Part shown: positions 1 through 8,563 of the stretch, piece by piece | How the letters are laid out: each line of letters begins with the position of its first letter | Position numbering within the stretch: position 1 is the first letter of the stretch | DNA from: Hafnia paralvei ATCC 29927 | GTDB taxonomy: Bacteria > Pseudomonadota > Gammaproteobacteria > Enterobacterales > Enterobacteriaceae | DNA length: 64,000 nt | Direction: 5' to 3' | Assembly (NCBI RefSeq): GCF_001655005.1 | Contig: NZ_LXET01000039.1 | Coordinates: forward strand, 62,001-126,000 | Notes under the pieces: model-generated | The model's database searches: none | Seen by the model: the letters and a program-made list of their open reading frames with translations, nothing else | Told to the model about the DNA's origin: nothing | Made by a program: the position numbers and the translations under genes

Positions 1-552
1 TATCAACGAGGCATTACGAGGCCGAGTAATGTAAAATTCCCGTTTTAACCAATCTAGAAATAAAGTATTTAGTTTAGGTTTGTCACCTAATTCTTCCGGC
101 GGTAAAGAAAAATCATACACATCGCCTACTTCCGCATAGCCTATCGCGAGTAAAGAAAGAAAATCGCGTGCGTTATCGGCGATGATACAGCAAAGCATGG
201 ATCCAGATCCGGACCCAAGATGCACAAACCTTACCTGTTTGTCATCATCAAGCCACAGTCCCAGCATGGAGCCATCCATGCCGCTGCTTGCAAAAATCAC
301 GAGTCTGGATGCGATTTCCTCTGTGACTGTTGGCAAATCAAACCAATGATGAATACTCTCTTGATAGGATGCAGTAAAGGTAATATCTGGCGTATATTCC
401 CAATCATGGCTAATTCTGCCATATAGGAAACCATCATTATACTCTTCTATAAATCCATTTTCTTCTATCCAGTTATATAATGCCAATAATTCATCTGGAG
501 GCTGTACCTTATTTATTGACATAGCGTGAAGCTGTTTTAGCAAGGCTGACAT
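1..552 (-). CDS. SUKH/SMI1-KNR4-like protein, partial (3' end beyond window)
   Basis: An open frame of 184 codons starts at an ATG with a TAAGGA ribosome site about 9 nt upstream and runs off the left edge without a stop, so the C-terminus is missing. The protein opens MSALLKQLHAMSINK and later contains VHLGSGSGSMLCCIIADN followed by DFLSLLAIGYAEVGDVYDF. That block (H-x-GSGSGS, then a D-F-L-x-L-L-A-I-G-Y signature) is what I know from SUKH-superfamily proteins related to yeast Smi1/Knr4. In bacteria many of these are immunity proteins for polymorphic toxins delivered by contact-dependent or type VI systems. A toxin gene would be expected upstream or beyond the edge; the neighbour on the right is an unrelated methyltransferase. 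The family call rests on remembered motifs; the immunity role is inference. Confidence 0.6.
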   Translation of the reverse strand, partial: MSALLKQLHAMSINKVQPPDELLALYNWIEENGFIEEYNDGFLYGRISHDWEYTPDITFTASYQESIHHWFDLPTVTEEIASRLVIFASSGMDGSMLGLWLDDDKQVRFVHLGSGSGSMLCCIIADNARDFLSLLAIGYAEVGDVYDFSLPPEELGDKPKLNTLFLDWLKREFYITRPRNASLI

Positions 553-952
553 GGAGTGTTTATCCTTAGTTGTTACTCTAAGTGATCTTATCAGGCCAGA
601 ACTCGAAGCGATAGTGACGAATATATTACGAATAACAGTAGGCAGTCTTGTCCAAAATTAACCCATCAGAAGTTAAAGTAACTGATTGATTATGATGAAA
701 TTCACAGCGATAACAATTTTAAATTGAAGCAACAGTAAAAGTAAATTGTACGCTGGTGATATCTAGCAATATATTATTCTGAGAAAGATGGCTATTTCGC
801 AGGTGTTATAAATACGGTGTTTGTCGCCCTTCTGTTGCCTAATAAGCTTTTTTAGCAGTATGACATATTCCTGTTACTTACAAGAAATGCAGGAGTTTCA
901 GATTGCTGTTATAGCTTAACTTACAATGTATGTTGTAACTAAAAAGAGAGAT
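553..952. other. 400 bp AT-rich intergenic stretch, no gene seen
   Basis: Neither strand has a convincing reading frame with a ribosome site. It must hold the promoter of the SUKH-like gene reading left. No repeat or obvious operator stands out. Confidence 0.5.
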
Positions 953-979
953 AAAACCACCGGAAACCTGCTCCGGCGA
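953..979 (-). terminator. Rho-independent terminator of the YafE-like methyltransferase gene
   Basis: On the minus strand, just after the stop codon, CCGGA-GCAGGTT-TCCGG forms a 5-bp GC-rich hairpin followed by TGGTTTTA. Confidence 0.6.
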
Positions 980-984
980 TCGTT

Positions 985-1755
985 TTAACTCTTAACAACC
1001 TCAAACATCATGATATCACTGGTAAACGAACCATCAGGCTGAAGTTCAAAGTGCAGCTTCACTTCTTCGGATGCACTCTCTTGGACGACGCGGATGGCGG
1101 TAACTAGCGACTCTGGCGTGCGCATGCGTGCAATCCAGCTACTAAATTCTAAATGGAGACGGTCTGAGGTTACCGTTTGGACACGTAATCCGGCCTCAGT
1201 AAAAAATGACAGCCACTCGCCTGGCGTATAATCACGGACGTGCGATGTATCTCGCAAAATTTCAATCGTTTGCAGATGGACATCTAAAACAGGAAGCCCC
1301 GGAGAAACAACATCCATAAAAATAGCCCTGCCCCCCTGCTTTAACACCCGCTTTACCTCGCGTAGTGCCTTTCCAACATCATACCAATGATGAGCGGAAT
1401 AACGGCTGATCACGACGTCAAATGATTCGTCGTCAAATGGCAGAGATTCTGCAACGCCCTGCTGGACGACAAGATTGTCTATATCTCTGTCGCGCGCGGC
1501 ATGTTGCACCACATCAAGCATTTTATCAGAGAGATCATAAGCAACAACCTCGCGAACCTGAGCCGCGACGGCAAAACTAGCATGCCCAGCACCACAGCCG
1601 AGATCGAGAACGCTGTCAAAGTCGTCACCTTCAAGTAATCGTGCTAAACGTTGTAAATCGTTGCCCTGTGCGTGCACGGCGCTACCAAGATAGGCGTTTG
1701 CCTGATCGGCAAACTGACGATCGACCGCGCGATGGTGGCTCTGCTTATTGGTCAT
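985..1755 (-). CDS. yafE: SAM-dependent methyltransferase, YafE-like
   Basis: A 256-residue class I methyltransferase. The glycine-rich SAM-binding motif DLGCGAGHAS lies at about residues 51-60, followed by an acidic strand end (VVAYDLS) and the motif IV region FDVVISRYSAHHW around residue 113. The C-terminal half contains SHVRDYTPGEWLSFFTEAGL and SWIARMRTPESL, which I recognise as closely similar to E. coli YafE; that gene has no settled substrate. Ubiquinone/menaquinone-type methyltransferases (UbiE family) are more distant relatives. It is a single-gene unit: the neighbour on the left reads the same way but about 430 bp away, with a terminator between. ATG start with an AGGAG-like site upstream. 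Confidence 0.8.
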   Translation of the reverse strand: MTNKQSHHRAVDRQFADQANAYLGSAVHAQGNDLQRLARLLEGDDFDSVLDLGCGAGHASFAVAAQVREVVAYDLSDKMLDVVQHAARDRDIDNLVVQQGVAESLPFDDESFDVVISRYSAHHWYDVGKALREVKRVLKQGGRAIFMDVVSPGLPVLDVHLQTIEILRDTSHVRDYTPGEWLSFFTEAGLRVQTVTSDRLHLEFSSWIARMRTPESLVTAIRVVQESASEEVKLHFELQPDGSFTSDIMMFEVVKS

Positions 1756-2025
1756 GCATACTCCTGATGTCTGCTTACTTAAAAAGCGATTTTCTCACTA
1801 TAGTCAGGCGTCTAGCGGGGTTCAATAGCACACTATTGAATTATTTTCATACGAAGTACAAAGCGTTACATGCCGAAACCAATCACTCACAGTCGTTGAA
1901 GTGGCGATAATCTAAGATTAATCATCTCCTGAAGTTGAGAATAATTCAGCCGTGCGCGCCAGTGTTAACGATAAAGATCGGTTAGCCATGGAAATCAGTG
2001 ACTGCGAAGGGTTCGAGGATGGCAT

Positions 2026-2106
2026 ATGTTTCGACGCTATGGGTTTGAACTGCTTCTTATATCGCTGATTGTGTGCGGGATCATTACTGCGTGCTTTTAT
2101 CTGTAG
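2026..2106 (+). CDS. ydgU: 26-residue single-pass membrane peptide, YdgU-like
   Basis: ATG is preceded by GAGGA with 6-nt spacing and gives MFRRYGFELL followed by a continuous hydrophobic stretch to the C-terminus (about residues 9-26). That layout, a short basic N-terminus then one membrane segment, is typical of enterobacterial small membrane proteins. E. coli carries such a small gene (ydgU) just before the serine protease gene ydgD, and here the stop codon abuts the frame of a YdgD-like protease. The name therefore rests mainly on position and size; the function is unknown. Confidence 0.6.
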   Translation: MFRRYGFELLLISLIVCGIITACFYL

Positions 2107-2211
2107 TTGGATGTGAAAGCAGCAAACGAGAAAACATCGCTGAAACGCACCTATTCAACGCAAATATTCCTCGCAGTAATCAATCATTTGGTTAAACTAC
2201 TGAGTAAATGG

Positions 2212-3084
2212 ATGACTGCAATTGGGTTCCGCTCTATGCAATTACTGCGTTCTATTACGTTGTGCGTTCCAGTTTTTTATTGTGCCATCAACACACTTCC
2301 TGCCAAGGCCGATGATGAAATACTCACTCCGACGCAACAGTTACAGCTGTTCTATGGCAAAGACGATCGCATAAAAATAACCAACGTCACGCAATCGCCG
2401 TGGAATGCGATTGGCCAAATAGAAACAGAAAGCGGAAATTTGTGCACTGCAACGCTGATTACCTCGCGTTTAGTGCTAACCGCAGGTCACTGTTTACTGA
2501 CGCCTCCCGGCAAGATTGACCCTGCGATTGCCCTACGTTTCTCTTCGCATAATCAAAAATGGCGCTATGAAATAACTCAGTTGCGTACTTTGGTTGATCC
2601 TAAGCTCGGCAAACGCCTTAAAGCCGACGGAGATGGATGGATCGTGCCCTCTTCCGCCGCTCCCCAAGATTATGGCTTAGTGGAAATAGAGAGCGATCGG
2701 CTGCCGCCCATCGAACCTCTGCCGTTATGGCAAGGCAACAGTAAACAGCTTACCGCAGAGTTAAAAGCCAACAAGCGTTTAGTCACACAGGCGGGTTATC
2801 CGCAAGACCATCTGGATGATTTATACAGCCATGAGAATTGTCTGGTAATGGGATGGGCACAAACGGGAGTTCTGAGTCATCAGTGCGATACGTTGCCCGG
2901 AGACAGTGGTTCGCCGCTGCTGATGACAACGGATAACGGCTGGCGGCTTATTGCTATTCAAAGCTCTGCACCCGCCGCCGAAAACCGCGCGCTAGCGGAT
3001 AATAGAGCGGTGGCCGTCACCGCATTCAGTGACGGCCTAAAACGCCTAGTTCAACAAAATGCTAAGCCAAAATCTGATCAATAG
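2212..3084 (+). CDS. ydgD: Secreted trypsin-like serine protease, YdgD-like
   Basis: The chymotrypsin-fold catalytic triad is readable: His in LTAGHC, Asp in QDYGLVEI and Ser in PGDSGSP. A hydrophobic leader (MQLLRSITLCVPVFYCAINTL) ending near PAKA-DDE predicts export to the periplasm. The frame is open upstream to a TTG at 2107, but an N-terminal extension before a signal peptide is unlikely, so I chose the ATG at 2212; the ATG at 2236 (MQLLRS) is an equally good alternative because neither has a strong ribosome site. The last 23 bp overlap the end of hrpA on the opposite strand. Proposed as the E. coli YdgD orthologue from the upstream small membrane ORF and from the family; substrate unknown. 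Confidence 0.75.
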   Translation: MTAIGFRSMQLLRSITLCVPVFYCAINTLPAKADDEILTPTQQLQLFYGKDDRIKITNVTQSPWNAIGQIETESGNLCTATLITSRLVLTAGHCLLTPPGKIDPAIALRFSSHNQKWRYEITQLRTLVDPKLGKRLKADGDGWIVPSSAAPQDYGLVEIESDRLPPIEPLPLWQGNSKQLTAELKANKRLVTQAGYPQDHLDDLYSHENCLVMGWAQTGVLSHQCDTLPGDSGSPLLMTTDNGWRLIAIQSSAPAAENRALADNRAVAVTAFSDGLKRLVQQNAKPKSDQ

Positions 3085-6000
3085 CCTGCATGATACGTTT
3101 TTCTGAAATTGGGTACGGTGTACCCAGTTGCTGAGCGAAATAACTCACGCGCAGCTCTTCGATCATCCAACGAATTTCTTTGATTTCGGGCTCTCCGGCA
3201 CGCTGTGCCGGTAGCTTATTGAGCATTTGCTTCCATGCCTGCTGTACCTGTTCGACCTTTAGCATTTGCGCACGATCACGATGAGGATCGGTCGCCACCT
3301 TCTCCAACCGCCGTTCGATGGCGTGCAGATAACGCTCCACATCAGGCAAACGCGATGCACCGGTAGCGGTGACAAAACCACGGTAGATAAGATTACCTAC
3401 CTGATTTTTGATATCTGACAGCGCCAGCGCTAATGACATATCAACGCGGCCTTTGAGCCGTTTATTAATGCCATTGGCCGTTGTGAGTATTTGTTCCACC
3501 TGACGCGCAATCGACACGACTTCGTCATTAAGTTCTGCACGCACCTGTTCATGAAGTTGAGTAAAACCTTCTTCACTCCAAGCGGGGCCACCGTGTTTGG
3601 CAATCAATGAGTCGATACCGCAGGCGATACAATCATCAATCAAATCCAACACTTTGCCATAAGGATTGAAGTACAAGCCTAGCTTGGCTTTATTCGGCAA
3701 CTTTTCGTGCAAATATTTTATCGGCGAAGGAATGTTGAGCAGCAATAAGCGACGCGAACCCTGCCACATTGCCTGCTGCTGTTCCTGCTCGGTTTCAAAC
3801 AGCCGAATCGCGACGCTATCTTTTTCATCCACCAAAGCAGGAAATGCCTTCATCGAATAACCGCCGCGCTTCTGCTCGTAGCTCTGCGGGAGAGAGCCGA
3901 AGCTCCATACGTGTAAGCCCTGCTGTTCTATGCCATCGTCGGCCACTTCTGACAGCGTTTGCTGCACCTGACCTTTTAGCTGAGTTTTCAGCGCTTCAAG
4001 CGACTTACCTTCAGCCAGCGTTTTCTTTTTGTCGTCAATGACGCGGAACGTCATGCGCAGATGATCGGGAACCTGATCTAGCTGCCACTCTTCACGTGAC
4101 ACTGTCACGCCAGTCATGCGACGTAGTTCGCGTTCCATCGACTCTAACAACGGCATTTCCAGCGGCGTTGCGCGGCCTAAAAAGGCTTCAGCATAGTTAG
4201 GTGCAGGAACAAAATTGCGTCGAATAGGTTTTGGCAGCGATTTAATCAGCGCAATCACCAATTCTCGGCGAATCCCCGGGATCTGCCAGTCAAAACCTGA
4301 TTCTTCAATCTGGTTGAGTATCGCCAGCGGGATATGTACGGTGACACCGTCAGCGTCGGTACCTGGTTCGAACTGATAGGACAGACGAAGTTTAAACGCC
4401 CCTTGATGCCAAAAATTAGGATAATCAAGAGCGCTCACCCCCTGTGCTCCATCTTTAATCAGCATCGATTTTTCGAAATTGAGCAGTTCGGGATCGTTGC
4501 GGCTGGCTTTTTTCCACCAACTATCAAAATGGCGAGCGGAAACCACGTCATGACCGATGCGCTGATCGTAGAAACTGAACAACGCCTCATCATCAACTAA
4601 AATATCTCGACGACGAGATTTGTGCTCCAGCTCTTCCACTTCGGAACGCAAGCGCTGATTAGCACGGAAGAACGCATGACGCGTCTGCCAGTCACCCTCC
4701 ACCAGCGCATGACGGATAAACAGTTCGCGGCTCACCTGTGGATCGATACTGCCGTAGTTAACTTTACGAGCAGCCACAATGGGTAAGCCATACAGCGTGA
4801 CTTTTTCCGTCGCCATCACTGCGCCCTGCGCCTTTTCCCAATGCGGTTCGCTGTAGCTTTTCTTAATCAGATGCTGCGCTAAAGGTTCGATCCATTCAGG
4901 ATCGATACGCGCCGCGATGCGCCCCCACAGTCGAGACGTCTCCACCAGCTCGGCAACCATCGTCCATTTAGGCGGTTTTTTAAATAGCGCGGAACCAGGG
5001 AAAATGGCAAATCGCGCATTTCGAGCACCGGTATACTCCTGCTTTTCAGTGTCCTTTTGGCCAACATGCGATAGCAGACCACTCAGCAAAGAACAGTGAA
5101 TCCCACGGAAATCACCTGGCACAGAGTTAATAGGAATACGTAACTCTTTAACCACCTGACGCAGTTGAGTGTAGATATCCTGCCATTCACGTACGCGTAA
5201 GTAGTTGAGATAATCAGTTTTGCATTGACGACGGAATTGATTCGACGAAAGCTCTTTTTGCTGCTCTTTGAGGTAATCCCACAAATTCACCAGCGATAGA
5301 AAATCGCTCTCTTTGTCAGCGAAGCGGCGATGTTTTTCATCCGAGGCTTGTTTCTTCTCACTCGGACGCTCACGAGGATCCTGAATAGACAACCCCGACG
5401 TAATGATCATCACTTCGCGTACTGCGCCGTGCTTCTGCGCCTCCAGCACCATACGCGCCAAGCGAGGATCAATAGGCAACTGTGCCAACTGGCGTCCGAG
5501 CGGTGTAAGCTGTTGGTGCCCTTGTTCTGAAGTACTGACGGCACCCAGTTCCTCAAGAAGCCGCACACCGTCAAGAATATTGCGCTTATCGGGCGCTTCG
5601 ACGAACGGAAATGCGGCAATATCGCCCAGTCCAAGCGACGTCATTTGTAGAATAACCGACGCTAAGTTAGTTCGCAGAATCTCAGGATCGGTAAACTCTG
5701 GGCGTGACAGGAAATCCTGTTCGCTGTAGAGACGGATACAGATACCTTCAGACACGCGACCGCAGCGTCCTTTACGCTGATTGGCCGAAGCCTGAGAAAT
5801 CGGTTCAATCGGCAGGCGTTGAACCTTGGTTCTGAAGCTATAGCGACTGATTCGCGCCGTGCCTGGATCGATAACGTACTTAATTCCTGGAACGGTCAAC
5901 GAAGTTTCTGCCACGTTAGTTGCCAGCACAATACGGCGACCATGGTGGCTTTGGAAAACGCGATTTTGCTCGCTAGCTGACAAACGAGCATATAACGGAA

Positions 6001-6949
6001 GAATTTCGGTATGCGGCAAATTCAGCTTGGTGAGTGCATCGGCGGTATCACGGATTTCACGCTCGCCGCTCATAAAGATCAGGATATCTCCCGGTCCTTC
6101 TCGTCCAAGTTCATCCACGGCATCGAAAATCGCCTGAAGCTGGTCACGGTCGACATCATCAGCATCGTCCACCACGGGGCGATAACGCACTTCGACCGGA
6201 TAGGTTCGCCCAGAGACTTCGATAATGGGCGCATTATTGAAATGACGCGAGAAACGCTGAGGGTCAATGGTCGCCGACGTAATGATCACTTTCAAATCGG
6301 GACGCTTAGGCAGTAGCTGGCGTAGATAGCCGAGAATAAAATCGATATTCAGACTACGCTCATGCGCCTCATCGATAATCAGGGTGTCATACTGCATCAA
6401 CATGCGATCTTGCTGAATTTCAGCCAGCAAAATACCGTCGGTCATCAGTTTGACCAACGTGTTGTCACTCACCTGATCGTTAAAACGAACTTTATAGCCC
6501 ACCGCGCCGCCAAGCGTCGTATCAAGCTCATGCGCGATACGATCACCGACCGATCGAGCCGCTAAACGACGCGGCTGGGTATGGCCAATCAGACCTTTTA
6601 CCCCACGCCCAAGCTCCAGACAAATTTTCGGCAGTTGAGTGGTTTTCCCCGACCCCGTTTCACCGGCAACGATCACAACTTGGTGATCGCGGATCGCGGC
6701 GAGTATTTCGTCTTTCTTTTGACTAACCGGCAAGTTTTCCGGATAGGTAATTTTTGGACAGGCAGCACGTCGAGATTCCACGCGTTGCAGCGCGCTGGCC
6801 AGATCGACGGCAAGCGTATCAGCGATAGCCTGTTGGCTTTCAGCCTTTTTAACCTTTTTGGCGCCCTGTATGCGGCGCATCAAACGCTGTTTATCGCGCA
6901 GCATCAGTTCATCAAGCTGCGAGGCGATGGCGCTAAGCGGGGATGTCAC
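3062..6949 (-). CDS. hrpA: ATP-dependent RNA helicase HrpA
   Basis: A DEAH-box helicase of about 1,295 residues, matching the roughly 1,300 of E. coli HrpA. Walker A GETGSGKTT lies near residue 98 and the DEAH box near residue 195, followed by SATIDPQRF (motif III), LATNVAETSLT and QRKGRCGRVSEG (motif VI). The long C-terminal part with the HrpA-specific domain is complete. HrpA unwinds RNA and in E. coli helps resolve stalled or collided ribosomes. The open frame begins at a TTG six bases upstream, but AAGGA sits 9 nt before the GTG at 6949, so GTG is the better start. It is transcribed divergently from azoR, and its 3' end overlaps the protease gene by 23 bp, so the two transcripts are convergent. 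Confidence 0.96.
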   Translation of the reverse strand: MTSPLSAIASQLDELMLRDKQRLMRRIQGAKKVKKAESQQAIADTLAVDLASALQRVESRRAACPKITYPENLPVSQKKDEILAAIRDHQVVIVAGETGSGKTTQLPKICLELGRGVKGLIGHTQPRRLAARSVGDRIAHELDTTLGGAVGYKVRFNDQVSDNTLVKLMTDGILLAEIQQDRMLMQYDTLIIDEAHERSLNIDFILGYLRQLLPKRPDLKVIITSATIDPQRFSRHFNNAPIIEVSGRTYPVEVRYRPVVDDADDVDRDQLQAIFDAVDELGREGPGDILIFMSGEREIRDTADALTKLNLPHTEILPLYARLSASEQNRVFQSHHGRRIVLATNVAETSLTVPGIKYVIDPGTARISRYSFRTKVQRLPIEPISQASANQRKGRCGRVSEGICIRLYSEQDFLSRPEFTDPEILRTNLASVILQMTSLGLGDIAAFPFVEAPDKRNILDGVRLLEELGAVSTSEQGHQQLTPLGRQLAQLPIDPRLARMVLEAQKHGAVREVMIITSGLSIQDPRERPSEKKQASDEKHRRFADKESDFLSLVNLWDYLKEQQKELSSNQFRRQCKTDYLNYLRVREWQDIYTQLRQVVKELRIPINSVPGDFRGIHCSLLSGLLSHVGQKDTEKQEYTGARNARFAIFPGSALFKKPPKWTMVAELVETSRLWGRIAARIDPEWIEPLAQHLIKKSYSEPHWEKAQGAVMATEKVTLYGLPIVAARKVNYGSIDPQVSRELFIRHALVEGDWQTRHAFFRANQRLRSEVEELEHKSRRRDILVDDEALFSFYDQRIGHDVVSARHFDSWWKKASRNDPELLNFEKSMLIKDGAQGVSALDYPNFWHQGAFKLRLSYQFEPGTDADGVTVHIPLAILNQIEESGFDWQIPGIRRELVIALIKSLPKPIRRNFVPAPNYAEAFLGRATPLEMPLLESMERELRRMTGVTVSREEWQLDQVPDHLRMTFRVIDDKKKTLAEGKSLEALKTQLKGQVQQTLSEVADDGIEQQGLHVWSFGSLPQSYEQKRGGYSMKAFPALVDEKDSVAIRLFETEQEQQQAMWQGSRRLLLLNIPSPIKYLHEKLPNKAKLGLYFNPYGKVLDLIDDCIACGIDSLIAKHGGPAWSEEGFTQLHEQVRAELNDEVVSIARQVEQILTTANGINKRLKGRVDMSLALALSDIKNQVGNLIYRGFVTATGASRLPDVERYLHAIERRLEKVATDPHRDRAQMLKVEQVQQAWKQMLNKLPAQRAGEPEIKEIRWMIEELRVSYFAQQLGTPYPISEKRIMQAIDQILA

Positions 6950-6955
6950 AATCAA

Positions 6956-7299
6956 TATTCCTTGAAACGGATGGCGGACAACAGGTGAAAATGTAAAACC
7001 ACCGTTTATCTGTTGTTTTTAATGATGTCACTGGGACAAATTCTGTCTGTAATTGTATCACAGGCCAACGTTGGGCAGCAGTAGCACCGGCGCAATCTCT
7101 CTCACCCGCCGCTCATATCGCCATGCAGACAGAGCAGGCAATCTCTCATATTCAATTTAATTGAACAAAGAGCTCGAATTATTGCGCTATCACTGATGGG
7201 GTTTTATGAATAAAGTGTCTTCCATGCGATGGACACAAGTCCTGATTTCAACAAATAGTCTGATAATACCTAACAGTATTAGGTCACAAGGAAATTACC
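6956..7299. promoter_or_regulatory. hrpA-azoR divergent intergenic region
   Basis: About 345 bp without a gene must contain the promoters of both divergent genes. A possible azoR -35/-10 pair (TTGAAC, then CTATCA) near 7162-7195 is weak, and I see no clear operator. Confidence 0.4.
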
Positions 7300-7905
7300 A
7301 TGAGCAAAGTATTAGTTCTTAAATCAAGTATTCTGGCTAACTACTCTCAGTCAAACGTTTTGGCTGATTACTTTGTCGAACAATGGCGCCAACAGCATAA
7401 CGATGACCAGATTCAGGTTCGTGATCTGGCTGCAGATCCAATTCCGGTTCTGGATGGAGAGTTAGTCGGTGCATTACGCCCTTCTGATGCGCCTTTGACA
7501 CCTCGCCAACAGGATGCATTGGATCTGTCGAACACCTTGATTGAAGAGCTGAAAGCTTCTGACGTGATTGTGATTGCGGCCCCGATGTATAACTTCAACA
7601 TCTCGACTCAGTTGAAAAACTACTTCGACCTAGTCGCGCGTGCCGGTGTGACGTTCCGTTATACCGAGGCCGGTCCTGAAGGTTTACTGAAAGGTAAAAA
7701 AGTCTACGTGCTGACCAGCCGTGGTGGTATTCACAAAGATACCGACACCGATCTGGTTACGCCTTACCTACGCGTCTTCTTAGGCTTTATCGGCCTGACT
7801 GACGTAGAGTTCGTATTCGAAGAAGGAATCGCCTACGGCCCAGATATGGCAACGAAAGCGCAGCAAGATGCCAAAGCGCTGATCAGCCAATTGGCAACCG
7901 CATAA
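7300..7905 (+). CDS. azoR: FMN-dependent NADH:quinone oxidoreductase / azoreductase AzoR
   Basis: The 201-residue protein is nearly colinear with E. coli AzoR (formerly AcpD), from MSKVLVLKSSILA through PIPVLDGELVGALRPSDAPLTPRQQ to the FMN-contacting APMYNFNIST and TSRGGIH. It is a flavodoxin-like homodimeric enzyme that reduces quinones and azo compounds with NADH in two-electron steps, protecting against thiol and quinone stress. AAGGA lies 8 nt before the ATG. A strong hairpin terminator separates it from the convergent ydbL. Single-gene unit, divergent from hrpA. Confidence 0.97.
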   Translation: MSKVLVLKSSILANYSQSNVLADYFVEQWRQQHNDDQIQVRDLAADPIPVLDGELVGALRPSDAPLTPRQQDALDLSNTLIEELKASDVIVIAAPMYNFNISTQLKNYFDLVARAGVTFRYTEAGPEGLLKGKKVYVLTSRGGIHKDTDTDLVTPYLRVFLGFIGLTDVEFVFEEGIAYGPDMATKAQQDAKALISQLATA

Positions 7906-7981
7906 TTCAATATTGCATTATCCCCTCTAGATCCTGTGTCCGGATAAGTGGTTAGTTAAAGAGTTATGATGCAGAAAATAA

Positions 7982-8008
7982 AAACGCGCTCCTTGTGAGC
8001 GCGTTTGT
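7982..8008. terminator. Bidirectional terminator between azoR and ydbL
   Basis: A perfect 10-bp stem, AAACGCGCTC / GAGCGCGTTT with loop CTTGT, is flanked by T-rich runs in both directions. It serves azoR on the plus strand and the ydbH-ynbE-ydbL operon on the minus strand. Confidence 0.9.
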
Positions 8009-8031
8009 TTATGAAGTCATCCACCTATTCG

Positions 8032-8358
8032 CTAGGGCTTTCGGAGCCATTGGCCGTTAATGCCACGCACATATTCACCTGATGCTGCACGTTCCACCAG
8101 CTTTTGCCCCGCCATTTTAGCGACGTCTTCGCGGCTGATATGGTTATTATTCGCCACTTCTTGATACTTCTCCGCGCGCCCCGTATTGATTTGCTCGACC
8201 AGCGCTAACGTTTCTTTATCCTGCTTGAGCGCCACAATATAACCACTCAGCGTTTCCCCTACGCGACCTTGCTGTTTGGCTTGATCCAGCGTCAGAGCAA
8301 ATACCGCGCTGCTGAAAAGTAGGCCTGCACCGAGCAATGCGATTAGCGATTTTCTCAT
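8032..8358 (-). CDS. ydbL: Periplasmic DUF1318 protein YdbL
   Basis: A 108-residue protein with an N-terminal signal peptide (MRKSLIALLGAGLLFSSAVFA, cleaved before LTLDQ) and the family core QGRVGETLSGYIVALK and AGQKLVERAASGEYVRGINGQWLRKP. Length and C-terminus match E. coli YdbL. It is the last gene of the ydbH-ynbE-ydbL operon. In E. coli YdbL modulates the envelope bridge formed by YdbH and YnbE. GGAG-type ribosome site; the stop is followed by the shared terminator. Confidence 0.92.
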   Translation of the reverse strand: MRKSLIALLGAGLLFSSAVFALTLDQAKQQGRVGETLSGYIVALKQDKETLALVEQINTGRAEKYQEVANNNHISREDVAKMAGQKLVERAASGEYVRGINGQWLRKP

Positions 8359-8368
8359 CGGAATCTCC

Positions 8369-8563
8369 TTAAAACAGGCCAGATTGGGTTTTCAATAAAT
8401 TCTCGACGTCTTTGTCCACTTTAATATGAATTTCATGCTCGATCTTGACGTTCATATTGATCGTAATCGGATCTTTAGGTGCTGCCACCTCAATCCGCGG
8501 TACACAGCCCGTCAAGGGCACACATACTATGGTAGCCAGTAGCCAAACCTTAAGGTTACTCAT
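8369..8563 (-). CDS. ynbE: Outer-membrane lipoprotein YnbE
   Basis: A 64-residue lipoprotein with lipobox LTGC at residue 20 and a mature part containing PRIEVAAPK, PITINMNVKIEHEIHIKVDKDV. The β-strand-rich tail is almost identical in pattern to E. coli YnbE. GAGGAG lies 7 nt before the ATG. The start overlaps the end of ydbH by 8 bp, so the genes are translationally coupled. In E. coli YnbE multimers stack onto the C-terminus of the AsmA-like protein YdbH to complete an inner-to-outer membrane bridge that supports lipid homeostasis. The open frame extends upstream into ydbH, but the lipobox fixes this start. Confidence 0.94.
   Translation of the reverse strand: MSNLKVWLLATIVCVPLTGCVPRIEVAAPKDPITINMNVKIEHEIHIKVDKDVENLLKTQSGLF

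Noticed and set aside
220..426. 68-codon plus-strand ORF
   Set aside because: It lies antisense to the SUKH-like gene, has no ribosome site and an unlikely composition.
6581..6988. 135-codon plus-strand ORF inside hrpA
   Set aside because: Antisense shadow of the conserved HrpA ATPase domain; no independent signal.
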